Shown: positions 10,083-19,793, numbered from the stretch's first letter. The stretch is DNA of 64,000 bases from Agromyces flavus (GCF_900104685.1 NZ_LT629755.1:868001-932000); one strand, 5' to 3'. Numbers and translations: made by a program. Notes: generated by a model not told the origin, from the letters alone.

Positions 10083-11160
10083 CTGCCGGTCGCTGCCACG
10101 TCGACTCCAGCGCGAACGGACGGAAGCCCAGCGCCACGTTGATGGCGAGCATGTGCTCGTTCTCGTCGGCGTTCCACGTGTAGACGCGGTCGCGCGCGGC
10201 GTCGAGGTCGCCGAGCGCGACGAGGTTGGCGAGCTTGATCCGCATGCCGAGCCGGTGTCCCCGGTGCGGTGCGAGCACGATGGTGTCCCACTGCTCGACG
10301 GCGGGCGAGTCCGGCAGGAGCGAGAGCTCGGTGAAGCCCGCGACCTCGCCGTCGGGTGCCACGGCCGCGGCCGTGAGCTTGGTTCGTCCTGAGGCGATGG
10401 ACCGCTCGTCCTCATCGCGCACCCGCGCGGCATCCCACGGTTCCAACTCGTACGCGATGGCACCGGCCGGAGGATCGACGGACATCCGCTCATGCGCGTG
10501 CGCGAGCGAGTCGACGAGGTCCTCGGGCGCCCGGTCCGTCCAGCAGACGACGCGGTATGCGTCGGTCGCCGCCGCGCTCGCCGCGGCCAGGCGGTCCCTG
10601 AACTCGGCGTCGCGACCCGCGACGTCCATCGCGCTGATCCGGTAGAGCTGTCCGAGCGCATAGCCGTGCGCGTGTGCGAACCGGGCGGTGGCCGCGTCGG
10701 CTGCGATGCTCGCGTCGCCCTGGGGCGCCCGCACGCGCGGCGTGCCGGCAGGGTCGCCATCGATCAGGTGCTCGGCTGAGAGCACCGTGGTGGGGTGTCC
10801 CGCCGATCGCGCCGCCGTCTCGGCCGCCGCGAGCAGCCTCGAGCCGATGCCCTCGCGTCGTCGGGTCGCATCCACGCCGAGCATGGGGATGTACGCGGTC
10901 GTGGCCTCGTCGTCGAGCTCCCAATGCACCTCGGCGAAGCCGACGAGCCGGCCGCCGTCGAACGCCCCGAAGGCGATGCGCTTCGTGTAGTCGGACTCGC
11001 GCAGGTCCTCCAGCAGTTCGCGCGGTCGCCGGCTCAGGTCGGCGGTCGACAGCGTCTCCTCGTCGAGGCGCCGGATCAGCTCGGCGTATGCGCCGAGCTC
11101 GGCCCCGTCGGCGCCGTCCAGGCGTTCGGGCACCCCGATCGGGCGGATGTCGATGCTCAC
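10015..11160 (-). CDS. Tandem GNAT N-acetyltransferase
   Basis: The 381 residues contain two GNAT-like halves. The first shows the acetyl-CoA loop region DATRRREGIGSRLLAAAE near residue 115. The second has LAPHRGHRLGMRIKLAN near residue 305. Double-GNAT proteins of this kind are common in Actinobacteria, and some act on aminoglycosides or small metabolites. The substrate here cannot be inferred. The gene is convergent with mutM and overlaps its 3' end by 68 bases. It is divergent from smc. Confidence 0.8.
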   Translation of the reverse strand: MSIDIRPIGVPERLDGADGAELGAYAELIRRLDEETLSTADLSRRPRELLEDLRESDYTKRIAFGAFDGGRLVGFAEVHWELDDEATTAYIPMLGVDATRRREGIGSRLLAAAETAARSAGHPTTVLSAEHLIDGDPAGTPRVRAPQGDASIAADAATARFAHAHGYALGQLYRISAMDVAGRDAEFRDRLAAASAAATDAYRVVCWTDRAPEDLVDSLAHAHERMSVDPPAGAIAYELEPWDAARVRDEDERSIASGRTKLTAAAVAPDGEVAGFTELSLLPDSPAVEQWDTIVLAPHRGHRLGMRIKLANLVALGDLDAARDRVYTWNADENEHMLAINVALGFRPFALESTWQRPAAKPPGAASGAADTAGSGATTGS

Positions 11161-11317
11161 GCGGCCCCCTCTCGCCCACGTGCGTGCAGCCCGCCAGCCT
11201 ACGGCGCGTACCGGCGCGCGGCAATGGCCGATCGGCGCTCGCGCGGCGAGCGCGACCGGCCGCGGACGGATCGTCGGTTACCGTAGTCCGCAGCGCTCGG
11301 CAGTCGGAAGGGTGGTC

Positions 11318-14300
11318 GTGTACCTCAAGAGCCTCACCCTGAAGGGCTTCAAGTCCTTCGCGCAGCCGACCACCTTCGCCTTCGAGCCCGGGGTGACCTG
11401 CATCGTCGGACCCAACGGCTCGGGCAAGTCCAACGTCGTCGACGCGCTCGCGTGGGTCATGGGCGAGCAGGGCGCGAAGACCCTGCGCGGCGGCAAGATG
11501 GAGGACGTCATCTTCGCCGGCACCTCGACGAGGGGCCCGCTCGGCCGTGCCGAGGTGAGCCTGACGATCGACAACTCGGATGGCGCGCTGCCCATCGAGT
11601 ACAGCGAGGTCACGATCTCGCGCACGCTCTTCCGGAACGGCGGCAGCGAGTACGCCATCAACGGCGAGCAGTGCCGCCTCCTCGACGTGCAGGAGCTGCT
11701 CAGCGACTCGGGCCTCGGCCGCGAGATGCACGTCATCGTCGGGCAGGGCCAGCTCGACCAGGTGCTGCACGCGAGCCCCGAGGACCGCCGCGGCTTCATC
11801 GAGGAGGCGGCGGGCATCCTCAAGCACCGCCGTCGCAAGGAGAAGACGCTCCGCAAGCTCGATGCCATGCAGGCGAACCTCACGCGCCTGACCGACCTCG
11901 CGGCGGAACTGCGACGTCAACTCAAGCCGCTCGGACGCCAGGCCGAGGTCGCGCGTGAGGCGGCCGGCATCGCCGCGGTCGTGCGCGACGCGAAGGCCCG
12001 GCTCGTGGCCGACGAGGTCGTCGAGTTGCGACGCGCGCTCGATGCGGCGGGCCGGACCGAGCATGAGCGCCACGCCGAGCGCCTCGTGCTGCAACAGGAG
12101 CTCGAACGGCACCAGGCGCGCATTGATCGCCTCGAGCAGGCGCCCGGCGGCGACGAGGTCGACGTCGCACGTGCGGTGAGCTTCGCGCTCGAGCAGTCCG
12201 AGGCGCGCCTGCGCTCGCTCGATTCGCTCGCCCGACAGCGGATCGCGCTGCTCTCGGCGGCCGATGAGGGCACCGAGGCCGCGCCCACGCTCACGCGCGC
12301 CGACATCGATGCCGCGCGCGCCGAACTCGAGGGCATTCGCGAGACCGTCGGCGACGCCGCGTTAGGGCTCGAGCAGGCGGCGTCCGCAACGCGCGAGGCG
12401 AGGACGGTGCTCGACGCCGTCGACGAGGAGATCGCGGCGCAGGCCGCGCGGGTGAGCGCCTACGACCTGCGCGCGTCGCAGCTCGCCGGTCGCGCGGATG
12501 CGGCGGCCTCGAAGCTCGCGGCGGTGCGCGGCGAGGTGCTGCGGCACCGCAATGCGCTCGATGCCGCGGTGCTGCGGCGCGAGGCGGCCGCCGCCGAGCT
12601 CGTACGCGTCGAAGCCGAGTCCGATGCCGATCCGAGCGCGGAAACCGACCTCGACGAGGCGTACGAACTCGCCCAAGCCGCGGTCTTCGACGCCGAGTCC
12701 GAGATCGAGCGGCTCCGCGAGGCACTCCACGAGCGCGAGCGCGAGCGCGATGCCCTCGGGGCGCGCGTCGGGGCGCTCTCGCTCGCACTCGACCAGAAGG
12801 ACGGGTCGGCGGCCCTCGTCGCCTCCGGCACCCCGGGCGTGCGCGGGCTGCTCGCGGAGCACCTGCGCGTCGAACCGGGATACGAGGCGGCCATCGCCTC
12901 GGCGCTCGGCTCGCTGGCCGAGTCGGTCCTCGTCGACGACCGCGATGCGGCCCTGCGCGCGGTCTCGGCCGCGATGGACGGCGATCTCGGTCGCGTGGCG
13001 CTCGCCATCGCGGAACCCGGTCGCGCCACGCCGCCTGCGCTCGCGGTGCCCGGTCTGGTCGCGGCGGTCGACGTCGTGGGCGCGCCATCCGGGGTGCTCG
13101 GCCTGCTGGGCGAGGTGCTCATCGCCGACGACCTCGACGCGGTGCGCGTCGCGGAGCCCGGGCTGGCCGCGCTCGATCGGCCCGCGACCGTGATCACGCG
13201 CGACGGCACGGTGGTCGGCCGTTACGTCGTGCGCGGCGGCTCCGGCCGCACGCAGAGCCGCATCGAGCTGCTCGCCGAGCGCGACCGCGCCCAGGCCCGT
13301 CTCGAGGAGGTCCGCGCCGACATCGAGCGCGCGCGGTTCGACCTCGACGAGCAGCGCGGCCTCGCCGAGCACGCGAAGGAGCGGTCCAAGCTGGCGCTCG
13401 CCGCGCTCCGGGAGTTCGACGCGAAGCTCGCCCAACGCACCGAGGCACTCAACCGGGCTCGCGTGCAGGCCGAGGCCGCCGCCGGCGAGACCGAGCGCCT
13501 CGCCGAAGCGCTGCGCACCGCCGAGGAGCGGATCGCCGAGGCCGACCGGGCCGCAGCGGACGCCAAGGCCGACCTCGAGGCGGCGAGGTCCGAGCCGCGA
13601 CCCGTGCTCGAGGCCGAGCGGCGCGACGGCGCGCTCGGCGCGCTCGAGCGTGCGCGCGAGAGCGAAGTCGAGGCACGCCTGCGGCTCGAGACCGCGCGCG
13701 AGCGCGTCCGTGCGGAAGAGGTGCGGATCGCCGCGATGGAGCGCCAGCACGACGCCGAACGGCGCGCGGCCGAGGAGGCCGCTCGCCGGGCCGTCGTCCG
13801 CCGCGCGCAACTCGCGTCGGCGATGCGGGTCGCCGAGGCGCTCCCGCCCGTGCTCGCGTCGATCGGTGCGTCCGTCGCCGAGGCGCGCGTCGCACTCGCG
13901 GCGGCCGAGGCCGAGCGGGCGAGCCGCAACGAGGAGGTCCAGGCCGCGCGGCGCGCCGAGGCATCCGTTCGCGAACGCCTGCACGCCGTCACGGAGGACG
14001 TGCACGGCCTCGAGCTGCGCATCTACGAGAAGAAGCTCCACGTCGCCTCGCTGGTCGAGCGCGCCGAGAGCGAGCTCGGCCTCGGCGAGGACGTCCTCAT
14101 CGCCGAGTACGGGCCCGACCAGCCGATCCCGGTCGACGGCGATGCCGACGCCGAGCCGCGGCCCTTCGAGCGCGCCGACCAGCAGAAGCGCCTCCAGGCG
14201 GCCGAGCGCAAGCTCGCCCAGCTCGGCCGTGTCAACCCGCTCGCCCTCGAGGAGTTCGCGGCGCTCGAGCAGCGCCACCAGTTCCTGACCGAGCAGCTCA

Positions 14301-14839
14301 CCGACCTGGCGAACACCCGCAAGGATCTCCTCACGATCATCGAGGAGATCGACGGGCGCATGGAGTCGATCTTCCGCGCCGCGTTCGAGGACACGCGCGC
14401 CGCGTTCACCGAGGTCTTCCCCGTGCTCTTCCCGGGCGGCGAGGGCCGCATCTCGCTCACGAACCCCGACGACCTCCTCACGACCGGCATCGAGGTGAGC
14501 GTGAAGCCGGCCGGCAAGAAGATCGAGCGGCTGTCGCTGCTCTCGGGCGGCGAGCGATCGCTCGCGGCCGTCGCCCTGCTGCTCGCGATCTTCAAGGCGC
14601 GGCCGAGCCCGTTCTACATCATGGACGAGGTCGAGGCGGCGCTCGACGACGCGAACCTCGGCCGCCTCCTCACGACGTTCGAGGACCTGCGCGAGTCGAG
14701 CCAGCTCATCGTCATCACGCACCAGAAGCGCACGATGGAGATCGCCGACGCGCTGTACGGCGTCTCGATGCGCCAGGACGGCGTGTCGGCGGTCGTGGGG
14801 CAGCGCGTGCGCGAGGAGCTCGAGGCGAAGGCGAGCTGA
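11318..14839 (+). CDS. smc: Chromosome segregation protein SMC
   Basis: SMC is the coiled-coil ATPase core of bacterial condensin (with ScpA/ScpB) that organises and segregates the chromosome. The GTG at 11318 is preceded by GGAAGG at a spacing of six bases and gives 1173 residues, a typical length. Walker A is GPNGSGKSNVVDAL near residue 32. Long coiled coils flank a hinge around residues 505-640 (GVRGLLAEHLRVEPGYEAA). The C-terminal head has the ABC signature LLSGGERSLAAVA and the Walker B MDEVEAALDDAN. Confidence 0.97.
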   Translation: MYLKSLTLKGFKSFAQPTTFAFEPGVTCIVGPNGSGKSNVVDALAWVMGEQGAKTLRGGKMEDVIFAGTSTRGPLGRAEVSLTIDNSDGALPIEYSEVTISRTLFRNGGSEYAINGEQCRLLDVQELLSDSGLGREMHVIVGQGQLDQVLHASPEDRRGFIEEAAGILKHRRRKEKTLRKLDAMQANLTRLTDLAAELRRQLKPLGRQAEVAREAAGIAAVVRDAKARLVADEVVELRRALDAAGRTEHERHAERLVLQQELERHQARIDRLEQAPGGDEVDVARAVSFALEQSEARLRSLDSLARQRIALLSAADEGTEAAPTLTRADIDAARAELEGIRETVGDAALGLEQAASATREARTVLDAVDEEIAAQAARVSAYDLRASQLAGRADAAASKLAAVRGEVLRHRNALDAAVLRREAAAAELVRVEAESDADPSAETDLDEAYELAQAAVFDAESEIERLREALHERERERDALGARVGALSLALDQKDGSAALVASGTPGVRGLLAEHLRVEPGYEAAIASALGSLAESVLVDDRDAALRAVSAAMDGDLGRVALAIAEPGRATPPALAVPGLVAAVDVVGAPSGVLGLLGEVLIADDLDAVRVAEPGLAALDRPATVITRDGTVVGRYVVRGGSGRTQSRIELLAERDRAQARLEEVRADIERARFDLDEQRGLAEHAKERSKLALAALREFDAKLAQRTEALNRARVQAEAAAGETERLAEALRTAEERIAEADRAAADAKADLEAARSEPRPVLEAERRDGALGALERARESEVEARLRLETARERVRAEEVRIAAMERQHDAERRAAEEAARRAVVRRAQLASAMRVAEALPPVLASIGASVAEARVALAAAEAERASRNEEVQAARRAEASVRERLHAVTEDVHGLELRIYEKKLHVASLVERAESELGLGEDVLIAEYGPDQPIPVDGDADAEPRPFERADQQKRLQAAERKLAQLGRVNPLALEEFAALEQRHQFLTEQLTDLANTRKDLLTIIEEIDGRMESIFRAAFEDTRAAFTEVFPVLFPGGEGRISLTNPDDLLTTGIEVSVKPAGKKIERLSLLSGGERSLAAVALLLAIFKARPSPFYIMDEVEAALDDANLGRLLTTFEDLRESSQLIVITHQKRTMEIADALYGVSMRQDGVSAVVGQRVREELEAKAS

Positions 14840-14851
14840 CGTCGAACCCGA

Positions 14852-14867
14852 CGGCTCAGGTGAGCCG
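14852..14867. terminator. Hairpin between convergent smc and GH13 genes
   Basis: CGGCTC-AGGT-GAGCCG is a perfect six-pair, four-base-loop hairpin just after the smc stop. It covers the stop codon of the minus-strand GH13 gene. It is placed to end transcription from both sides. There is no T-tract, so intrinsic termination is plausible but not certain. Confidence 0.45.
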
Positions 14868-16520
14868 GCGGTCGCGGGAATCGACGATGCGGAACCAGCG
14901 GTACCCGTACGCGCCGAGTTCCACCTCGGCCCGGCCTCGCTCGTCGATCGGGACCACGTTCTCGGACAGCAGGTCGGACAGTCGCGCCTGCTCGGGCACC
15001 TCGCCGAGGGCGAGCTCGACGGTGACGGGCCGAGCGGCGAAGTTGTGCACCGCGATGAAGCTGCCGACGTCGGCCGAGAGACGATGCGCCAGCACCGACC
15101 GTTCGCGGGTCTCGAGCAGTTCGAACCGGCCCCAGCCGATCTCGGGCGAGCTCCGGAACCGGTGCGCGAAGACCCGGATCTTCGCGAGCAGCGAGCCCTC
15201 GTCGTGCATCTGCGACTCGACGTTGACGTGCTCCGGCGCGTACCCGTCGGTCGGCGGCTTCGCCACGAGCTTGCGTGCGGGAGCCCGCGAGAACCCGCCG
15301 TTCGCCTCGGTCGACCACTGCATGGGCGACCGCATGGCCATGCGCCCCCCGAGGTCGGGGTTCTCGCCCATGCCGATCTCCTCGCCGTAGAACAGCACCG
15401 GCGTGCCCGGCAGGGAGAACAGCAGGCTGTACGCGAGTTCGACGCGGCGCGGGTCGCCGTCGACCATCGGCGGCAGGCGTCGGGCGATGCCCCGGCCGTA
15501 GATGCGCTGGTCCTCCTCGGGCGCGAACGCGTCGAACACCTCCTCGCGCTCGTCGTCGCTCAGCTGGTCGAGGGTCAGCTCGTCGTGGTTGCGAACGAAA
15601 TTGGCCCATTGCGCCTCGATCCGCAGCTCCGGTCGCGACGCCAGCGTCTCCGCGAGCGGGGTCGCGTCCTCGCGTGCGAACGACAGGTACATGCGCTGCA
15701 TGGCCGGGAAGTCGAACTGCAGGGCGAGCTCGGCGGGCTTGTCGACGTGCCCGAAGAACTCGACCTGCCCGGCGTACGGCAGGTTCACCTCGCCGAGCAT
15801 GATCGCCTCGCTCGACCTGCGCTGCAGGTAGCGACGGATGTCGCGGAGGAACTCGTGCGGATCGCCGACGTCGACTCCGGCGGGCGGTTCGATGAGGAAC
15901 GGCACTGCGTCGACGCGGAACCCCGAGACGCCGAGTTCGAGCCAGAACCCCATGGTCTTCGCGATCTCGTCGCGAACCCTCGGGTTCGCGATGTTGAGGT
16001 CGGGCTGGTGACGGTAGAAGCTGTGCAGGTAGTACTGGTCGGTGCGCTCGTCGTACTCCCACACGCTCGACTCCTCGCCCGGGAAGACGACCTCCTGCTG
16101 CTTCGCGGGCGGTTCGTCGCGCCAGACGTAGAAGTCGCGGAAGCGCGACTCGCGGCTGCGCCTCGCCTCGCGGAACCAGGGGTGCTGGTCGGACGTGTGG
16201 TTCATGACGAAGTCGATGATGACGCGCATCCCGCGGTCCCGGGCCGTCCGCATGAACTCGACGAAGTCGCCGAGGGAGCCGAGCCGGGGGTCGACCGTCA
16301 GGAAGTCGGTGATGTCGTATCCGTCGTCGCGGCGCGGAGACGGCTGGAACGGCATGAGCCACAGGCAGCTCACGCCCAGCCCCGCGAGGTGGTCGAGGCG
16401 GTGGGCGAGCCCCTCGAAGTCGCCCACGCCGTCGTCGTTCCAGTCGAGGTACTTCTCGACGTCGAGGCAGTAGACCACCGCGGTCTTCCACCAGAGGTCG
16501 CTGCGGTCCGTGATCCTCAT
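14856..16520 (-). CDS. GH13 alpha-amylase family protein (trehalose-synthase-like)
   Basis: The 554-residue protein is a (beta/alpha)8 glycoside hydrolase family 13 enzyme. Visible catalytic residues are Asp204 in GFRVDAVPF (nucleophile), Glu244 in MLGEVNLPYAG (acid/base) and Asp313 in FVRNHDELTL. The N-terminal region with VVYCLDVEKYLDWNDDGVGD and DIT...DPRLGSLGDF resembles trehalose synthase and related sucrose/maltose-acting enzymes. The exact reaction (trehalose synthase, glucosidase or transferase) is not decided by these motifs. The ATG overlaps the stop of the LLM oxidoreductase gene by four bases, so the two form an operon. Confidence 0.85.
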   Translation of the reverse strand: MRITDRSDLWWKTAVVYCLDVEKYLDWNDDGVGDFEGLAHRLDHLAGLGVSCLWLMPFQPSPRRDDGYDITDFLTVDPRLGSLGDFVEFMRTARDRGMRVIIDFVMNHTSDQHPWFREARRSRESRFRDFYVWRDEPPAKQQEVVFPGEESSVWEYDERTDQYYLHSFYRHQPDLNIANPRVRDEIAKTMGFWLELGVSGFRVDAVPFLIEPPAGVDVGDPHEFLRDIRRYLQRRSSEAIMLGEVNLPYAGQVEFFGHVDKPAELALQFDFPAMQRMYLSFAREDATPLAETLASRPELRIEAQWANFVRNHDELTLDQLSDDEREEVFDAFAPEEDQRIYGRGIARRLPPMVDGDPRRVELAYSLLFSLPGTPVLFYGEEIGMGENPDLGGRMAMRSPMQWSTEANGGFSRAPARKLVAKPPTDGYAPEHVNVESQMHDEGSLLAKIRVFAHRFRSSPEIGWGRFELLETRERSVLAHRLSADVGSFIAVHNFAARPVTVELALGEVPEQARLSDLLSENVVPIDERGRAEVELGAYGYRWFRIVDSRDRRLT

Positions 16521-17485
16521 CGCCCCACCGCCGTGAGCTCGGGCAGGACGTGCTCGGCGAACGTATCGATGAACCCGCGCTGCTCCTGGCCGACGTGGTG
16601 CAGGTAGATGCGGTCGACGCCCGTGTCGGCGAGCTCGAGCAGCGCGTCGCGATGACGGCCGGTGTCGGATGTCGCGAGCAGCGTCGTCGCGACCTTCTCG
16701 GGGGTCGCGTCCGCCGTGCGACGGTCGAAGTCCTCGGGCTGCTCGAGCTCCCACGCCTCGTGGGCGGGGACCAGGCTCTGCCGCCACTGGTCGTGCGCGA
16801 TCGCCACGGCCTGCTCGTCGGTGGGCGCCCAGCTGAGGTGCACCTGCACGCAGATCGGGCCGCGTCCGCCCGCCTCGCGGTAGGCCTGCATGAAGTCGCG
16901 GAGCGCGGCACGGTCCTGGTCGACCGTGATGACGCCGTCGGCCCAGCCGGCGGTCTCGACCGCGGTCTCGGGGGAGACCGCGGCGGCGAGCAGTGCCGGC
17001 GGGGCGTCGGGCCGCGTCCAGAGCCGTGCCTCGTGCACCGGCACGATGCCGTCCTGGTCGACCTGCTCGCCGGCCAGCAGGCGCCGGATCACGTCGATCG
17101 ACTCGGCGAGCCGCCGGTCGCGCGTGTCCTTGTCGGGCCACGGATCGCCGGTGATGTGCTCGTTCATGCGCTCGCCGCTGCCGAGGGCGGCCCAGAACCG
17201 CTCCGGGAACATCTCGCCGAGCGTCGCGATCTTCTGCGCAGCGACGGCCGGGTGGTAGCGCTGGCCGGGCGCCGTCACGACCCCGAGCGTGAACGAGGTC
17301 GCCTGCAGGGCAGCGCCGAGCCAGCTCCAGGCGTAGCCGGAGTGGCCCTGCCGGACACTCCAGGGCGCCCAATGGTCGCTGCACATGGCGGCCTCGAACC
17401 CGGCCTGCTCGGCCTGCACGACGGCGTCGAGGAGCGCGCTCGGAGGAAGCTGCTCGTGCGACGCGTGGAATCCGACGAGGGGCAT
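16517..17485 (-). CDS. LLM-class flavin-dependent oxidoreductase
   Basis: The 322-residue protein has the luciferase-like monooxygenase fold signatures (LVGFHASHEQLPPSALLDAV start, GQRYHPAVAAQKIATL, ERFWAALGSGERMNEHI). It resembles a subgroup that is thought to use FMN rather than F420 (my recollection of family naming as TIGR03885; not checked). A good ribosome binding site (GGAAGGAG on the minus strand) precedes the ATG. It is the first gene of a two-gene operon with a GH13 enzyme, which is unexpected for an LLM protein and suggests a sugar-linked role. Substrate unknown. Confidence 0.82.
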   Translation of the reverse strand: MPLVGFHASHEQLPPSALLDAVVQAEQAGFEAAMCSDHWAPWSVRQGHSGYAWSWLGAALQATSFTLGVVTAPGQRYHPAVAAQKIATLGEMFPERFWAALGSGERMNEHITGDPWPDKDTRDRRLAESIDVIRRLLAGEQVDQDGIVPVHEARLWTRPDAPPALLAAAVSPETAVETAGWADGVITVDQDRAALRDFMQAYREAGGRGPICVQVHLSWAPTDEQAVAIAHDQWRQSLVPAHEAWELEQPEDFDRRTADATPEKVATTLLATSDTGRHRDALLELADTGVDRIYLHHVGQEQRGFIDTFAEHVLPELTAVGR

Positions 17486-17652
17486 GGGGGTCTCCTTCCG
17501 TCGCGGCCGATGCTTCCCGAGGCCCGGCTTGGCGGCAAGGCCTTGCGAGGCTTCGCGGGCCCGGGTATCCGCGTGCGCGCGGCCTGATCGCGTATCCGCA
17601 GCCCCGTACGGGGGGATGTCGCGGGAGGCGGCTGCGGTGGGATGATCCGCCC

Positions 17653-18849
17653 ATGGCGGACGAGAAGTGGCTCCCGTGGCTCGTGAGCACCATCGTCGTG
17701 GCCGCGCTCGCAGGCTGTTCCGCCGGATCTGTGGCGGAGACCACGAGTCCGTCCCAACCGGAGGAGTCGACGGCGCCCCCGTTCGAACCGACCCCGGACG
17801 CGAACCCGCTTCCCGACGTCCTGACGTTCGAGGCGGGAGCCGACCTCGACCCAGCGGTCTGGATCGCGGGCTGGCATGTCGTCCCCGCTGACATGGCGCA
17901 CGGCTATGCGGTCGTGCATCAGCGCGACGATTGGGAGGAGGTCCACCTCGACGACCAGGGATGCGTCAGCACGCGGTCGCACCAGTTCGGCTCGCTCGAC
18001 GGGCTCGACCTCTCGCTGGATGACCGCGCGTTGTCGGACCAGTACTTCTCTCAGGTCGTGGGAATCCCTGCTGAAGCCATCGCCGAGAACGGGTCCGACG
18101 TGCCATACCCCGTCGTCGGCCGCGACATGACCATCGAATTCCGCGTCCTCGGCGGGTCGCGAAGCGACGGCGGCGCCTGGCTCGCCGCGGCGCGAGTCCT
18201 CGGCGCCCTCGACACGGCCATGATCATCCGGCTCGAGTGCGAACCCGGAGGGATGACCGGGGCGAGCAGCCAGGACTTGTTCGACCATCTCGCCGAGGTC
18301 GCCGGACCGGATGGCTCGGTCGTCGGCATCGGCCGAGCGGACTGGAACGTCGTCGACACCCTCGACTTCGACGCGGGCGACGAGCTGATCGAGACGTCCG
18401 CGGCAGCGTGGGTCGACGGCGCACTCACCACCGATCCTTCGTGGACGCTCGACGAAGGCGCTGGGAACGACGGGTCGTGGCAGTACCGCGCGAACGACGG
18501 CGACTGCCTGGTTGATTTCGAGCAGAATCTTCTCACCCCCGAAACGCGCGCCTCCGGCGAGGACCGGACGGCGAGTGACGAACTGCTCGCGGTGTGGCTC
18601 GACCTCCCCTTTGAGGAGGTGACCGACGCGGCGGAGGACGGCGGGATCGCACTCGGTGTCCCCGGCAACGACCTCGCCGGCGCCCGTCTGTACGAGGAGG
18701 CGGACGGCCGAGGGGGTACGGTCACCGCTGCGCGGGCGCTCGTGCAGCCCGGCTTCGGCTTCATCATCTCCGTCGAGTGCCGGAAGGCGGACCCCCGAGG
18801 TGTCCTCGAGCAGGTGATCGCGAAGTCGGCGTTGCAGGTGGTGCCGTGA
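17653..18849 (+). CDS. Lipoprotein with an internally duplicated domain, function unknown
   Basis: A signal peptide ends in the lipobox LAGC (Cys at about residue 22), followed by a Ser/Thr/Pro-rich linker, so the protein is probably lipid-anchored outside the membrane. The rest consists of two related halves. Each has a cysteine pair: Cys104/Cys196 in the first and Cys285/Cys376 in the second, with almost identical spacing (92 and 91 residues). Matching segments are DDRALSDQYF with EDRTASDELL, and MIIRLECEPG with FIISVECRKA. I do not recognise the family. It sits between the LLM gene (divergent) and ftsY. Confidence 0.8.
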   Translation: MADEKWLPWLVSTIVVAALAGCSAGSVAETTSPSQPEESTAPPFEPTPDANPLPDVLTFEAGADLDPAVWIAGWHVVPADMAHGYAVVHQRDDWEEVHLDDQGCVSTRSHQFGSLDGLDLSLDDRALSDQYFSQVVGIPAEAIAENGSDVPYPVVGRDMTIEFRVLGGSRSDGGAWLAAARVLGALDTAMIIRLECEPGGMTGASSQDLFDHLAEVAGPDGSVVGIGRADWNVVDTLDFDAGDELIETSAAAWVDGALTTDPSWTLDEGAGNDGSWQYRANDGDCLVDFEQNLLTPETRASGEDRTASDELLAVWLDLPFEEVTDAAEDGGIALGVPGNDLAGARLYEEADGRGGTVTAARALVQPGFGFIISVECRKADPRGVLEQVIAKSALQVVP

Positions 18850-18904
18850 TGACCGGAGGGTCGGCACCCGACGCGGCGTGAGTTCGCGCCATCCGCATCG
18901 CCCG

Positions 18905-18910
18905 TAGGCT
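18905..18910 (+). promoter_or_regulatory. -10 element (TAGGCT) of a probably leaderless ftsY transcript
   Basis: TAGGCT fits TANNNT and ends seven bases before the ftsY ATG. No ribosome binding site lies between them, so the transcript probably begins at the start codon. Confidence 0.5.
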
Positions 18911-18917
18911 GGACGGC

Positions 18918-19793
18918 ATGGCAGAACGCGCATCGTGGTCGCTCGGCGCGGCCCTCCGCAACGTGTTCGGCGCGAGGACCATCGACGAGGACACCTGGGA
19001 CGACCTCGAGTCGGCCCTCATCCGCGCCGATTTCGGACCAGCCGTGACCGAGGAGATCGTCGACCGCATCAAGGCGCAGGTCGAGCGGTACAAGACGACC
19101 GACCCGCGCGATGTCCAGCGGATGCTGCGCGAGCTCGTCGAGGAACGGCTCTCGAAGTACGACCCGACGCTCAAGCTCACCGAGCGCCCCGCAGTCGTCC
19201 TCGTCGTCGGCGTGAACGGCGTCGGCAAGACCACCACGATCGGCAAGTTCGCGCGGTTCCTCCGCACGTACGGCCGCAGCGTCGTCGTGGGCGCGGCCGA
19301 CACGTTCCGCGCCGCAGCGGTCGAGCAGCTCGCCACGTGGGCCGAGCGCGCCGGCGCCCAGGTGGTGCGTCCCGAGCGCGAAGGCCAGGACCCCGCGTCG
19401 GTCGCCTTCCAGACCATCGAGTACGCGAAGGCCACGGGAACCGAGATCGTCATCATCGACACCGCCGGGCGACTGCACACCAAGGGCGGCCTCATGGACG
19501 AGCTCTCGAAGATCAAGCGCGTCGTCGAGAAGCAGGCGCCCATCAGCGAGGTGCTGCTCGTGCTCGACGCGACGACCGGCCAGAACGGGCTCGCGCAGGC
19601 CGAGGCGTTCATCGAGCACGGGGGCGTCACCGGCCTCGTGCTCACCAAGCTCGACGGCTCCGCGAAGGGCGGGTTCGTGATCGCCGTGCAGGAGAAGACG
19701 GGCCTGCCGATCAAGCTGATCGGGCAGGGCGAGGGCATCAACGACCTGACGGGGTTCACGCCGCACGTGTTCGCCCAGAAGCTCGTCGGCTGA
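18918..19793 (+). CDS. ftsY: Signal recognition particle receptor FtsY
   Basis: FtsY is the membrane-associated SRP GTPase that receives Ffh-ribosome complexes for co-translational insertion. The 291 residues contain the N domain followed by the G domain: GVNGVGKTTTIGKF (G1) near residue 97, DTFRAAAVEQL (G2), DTAGRLHTKGGLMDEL (G3), TKLDGSAKGG (G4). The long acidic A domain found in Escherichia coli is absent, as in many Gram-positive forms. It lies close upstream of ffh, its functional partner. Confidence 0.96.
   Translation: MAERASWSLGAALRNVFGARTIDEDTWDDLESALIRADFGPAVTEEIVDRIKAQVERYKTTDPRDVQRMLRELVEERLSKYDPTLKLTERPAVVLVVGVNGVGKTTTIGKFARFLRTYGRSVVVGAADTFRAAAVEQLATWAERAGAQVVRPEREGQDPASVAFQTIEYAKATGTEIVIIDTAGRLHTKGGLMDELSKIKRVVEKQAPISEVLLVLDATTGQNGLAQAEAFIEHGGVTGLVLTKLDGSAKGGFVIAVQEKTGLPIKLIGQGEGINDLTGFTPHVFAQKLVG

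Noticed and set aside
12362..14722. Minus-strand open frame of 786 codons opposite smc
   Set aside because: Its leucine- and glutamate-rich look comes from the complement of smc coiled-coil codons; smc itself is unmistakable.
17486..17652. Short inverted GC words in the gap before the lipoprotein gene (for example GCCCCGTACGGGG)
   Set aside because: They are too short and too common in DNA this rich in GC to be called operators or terminators.
18855..18872. GTCGG-CAC-CCGAC hairpin after the lipoprotein gene
   Set aside because: Only five pairs with a three-base loop and no T-tract; below the level I would call a terminator.
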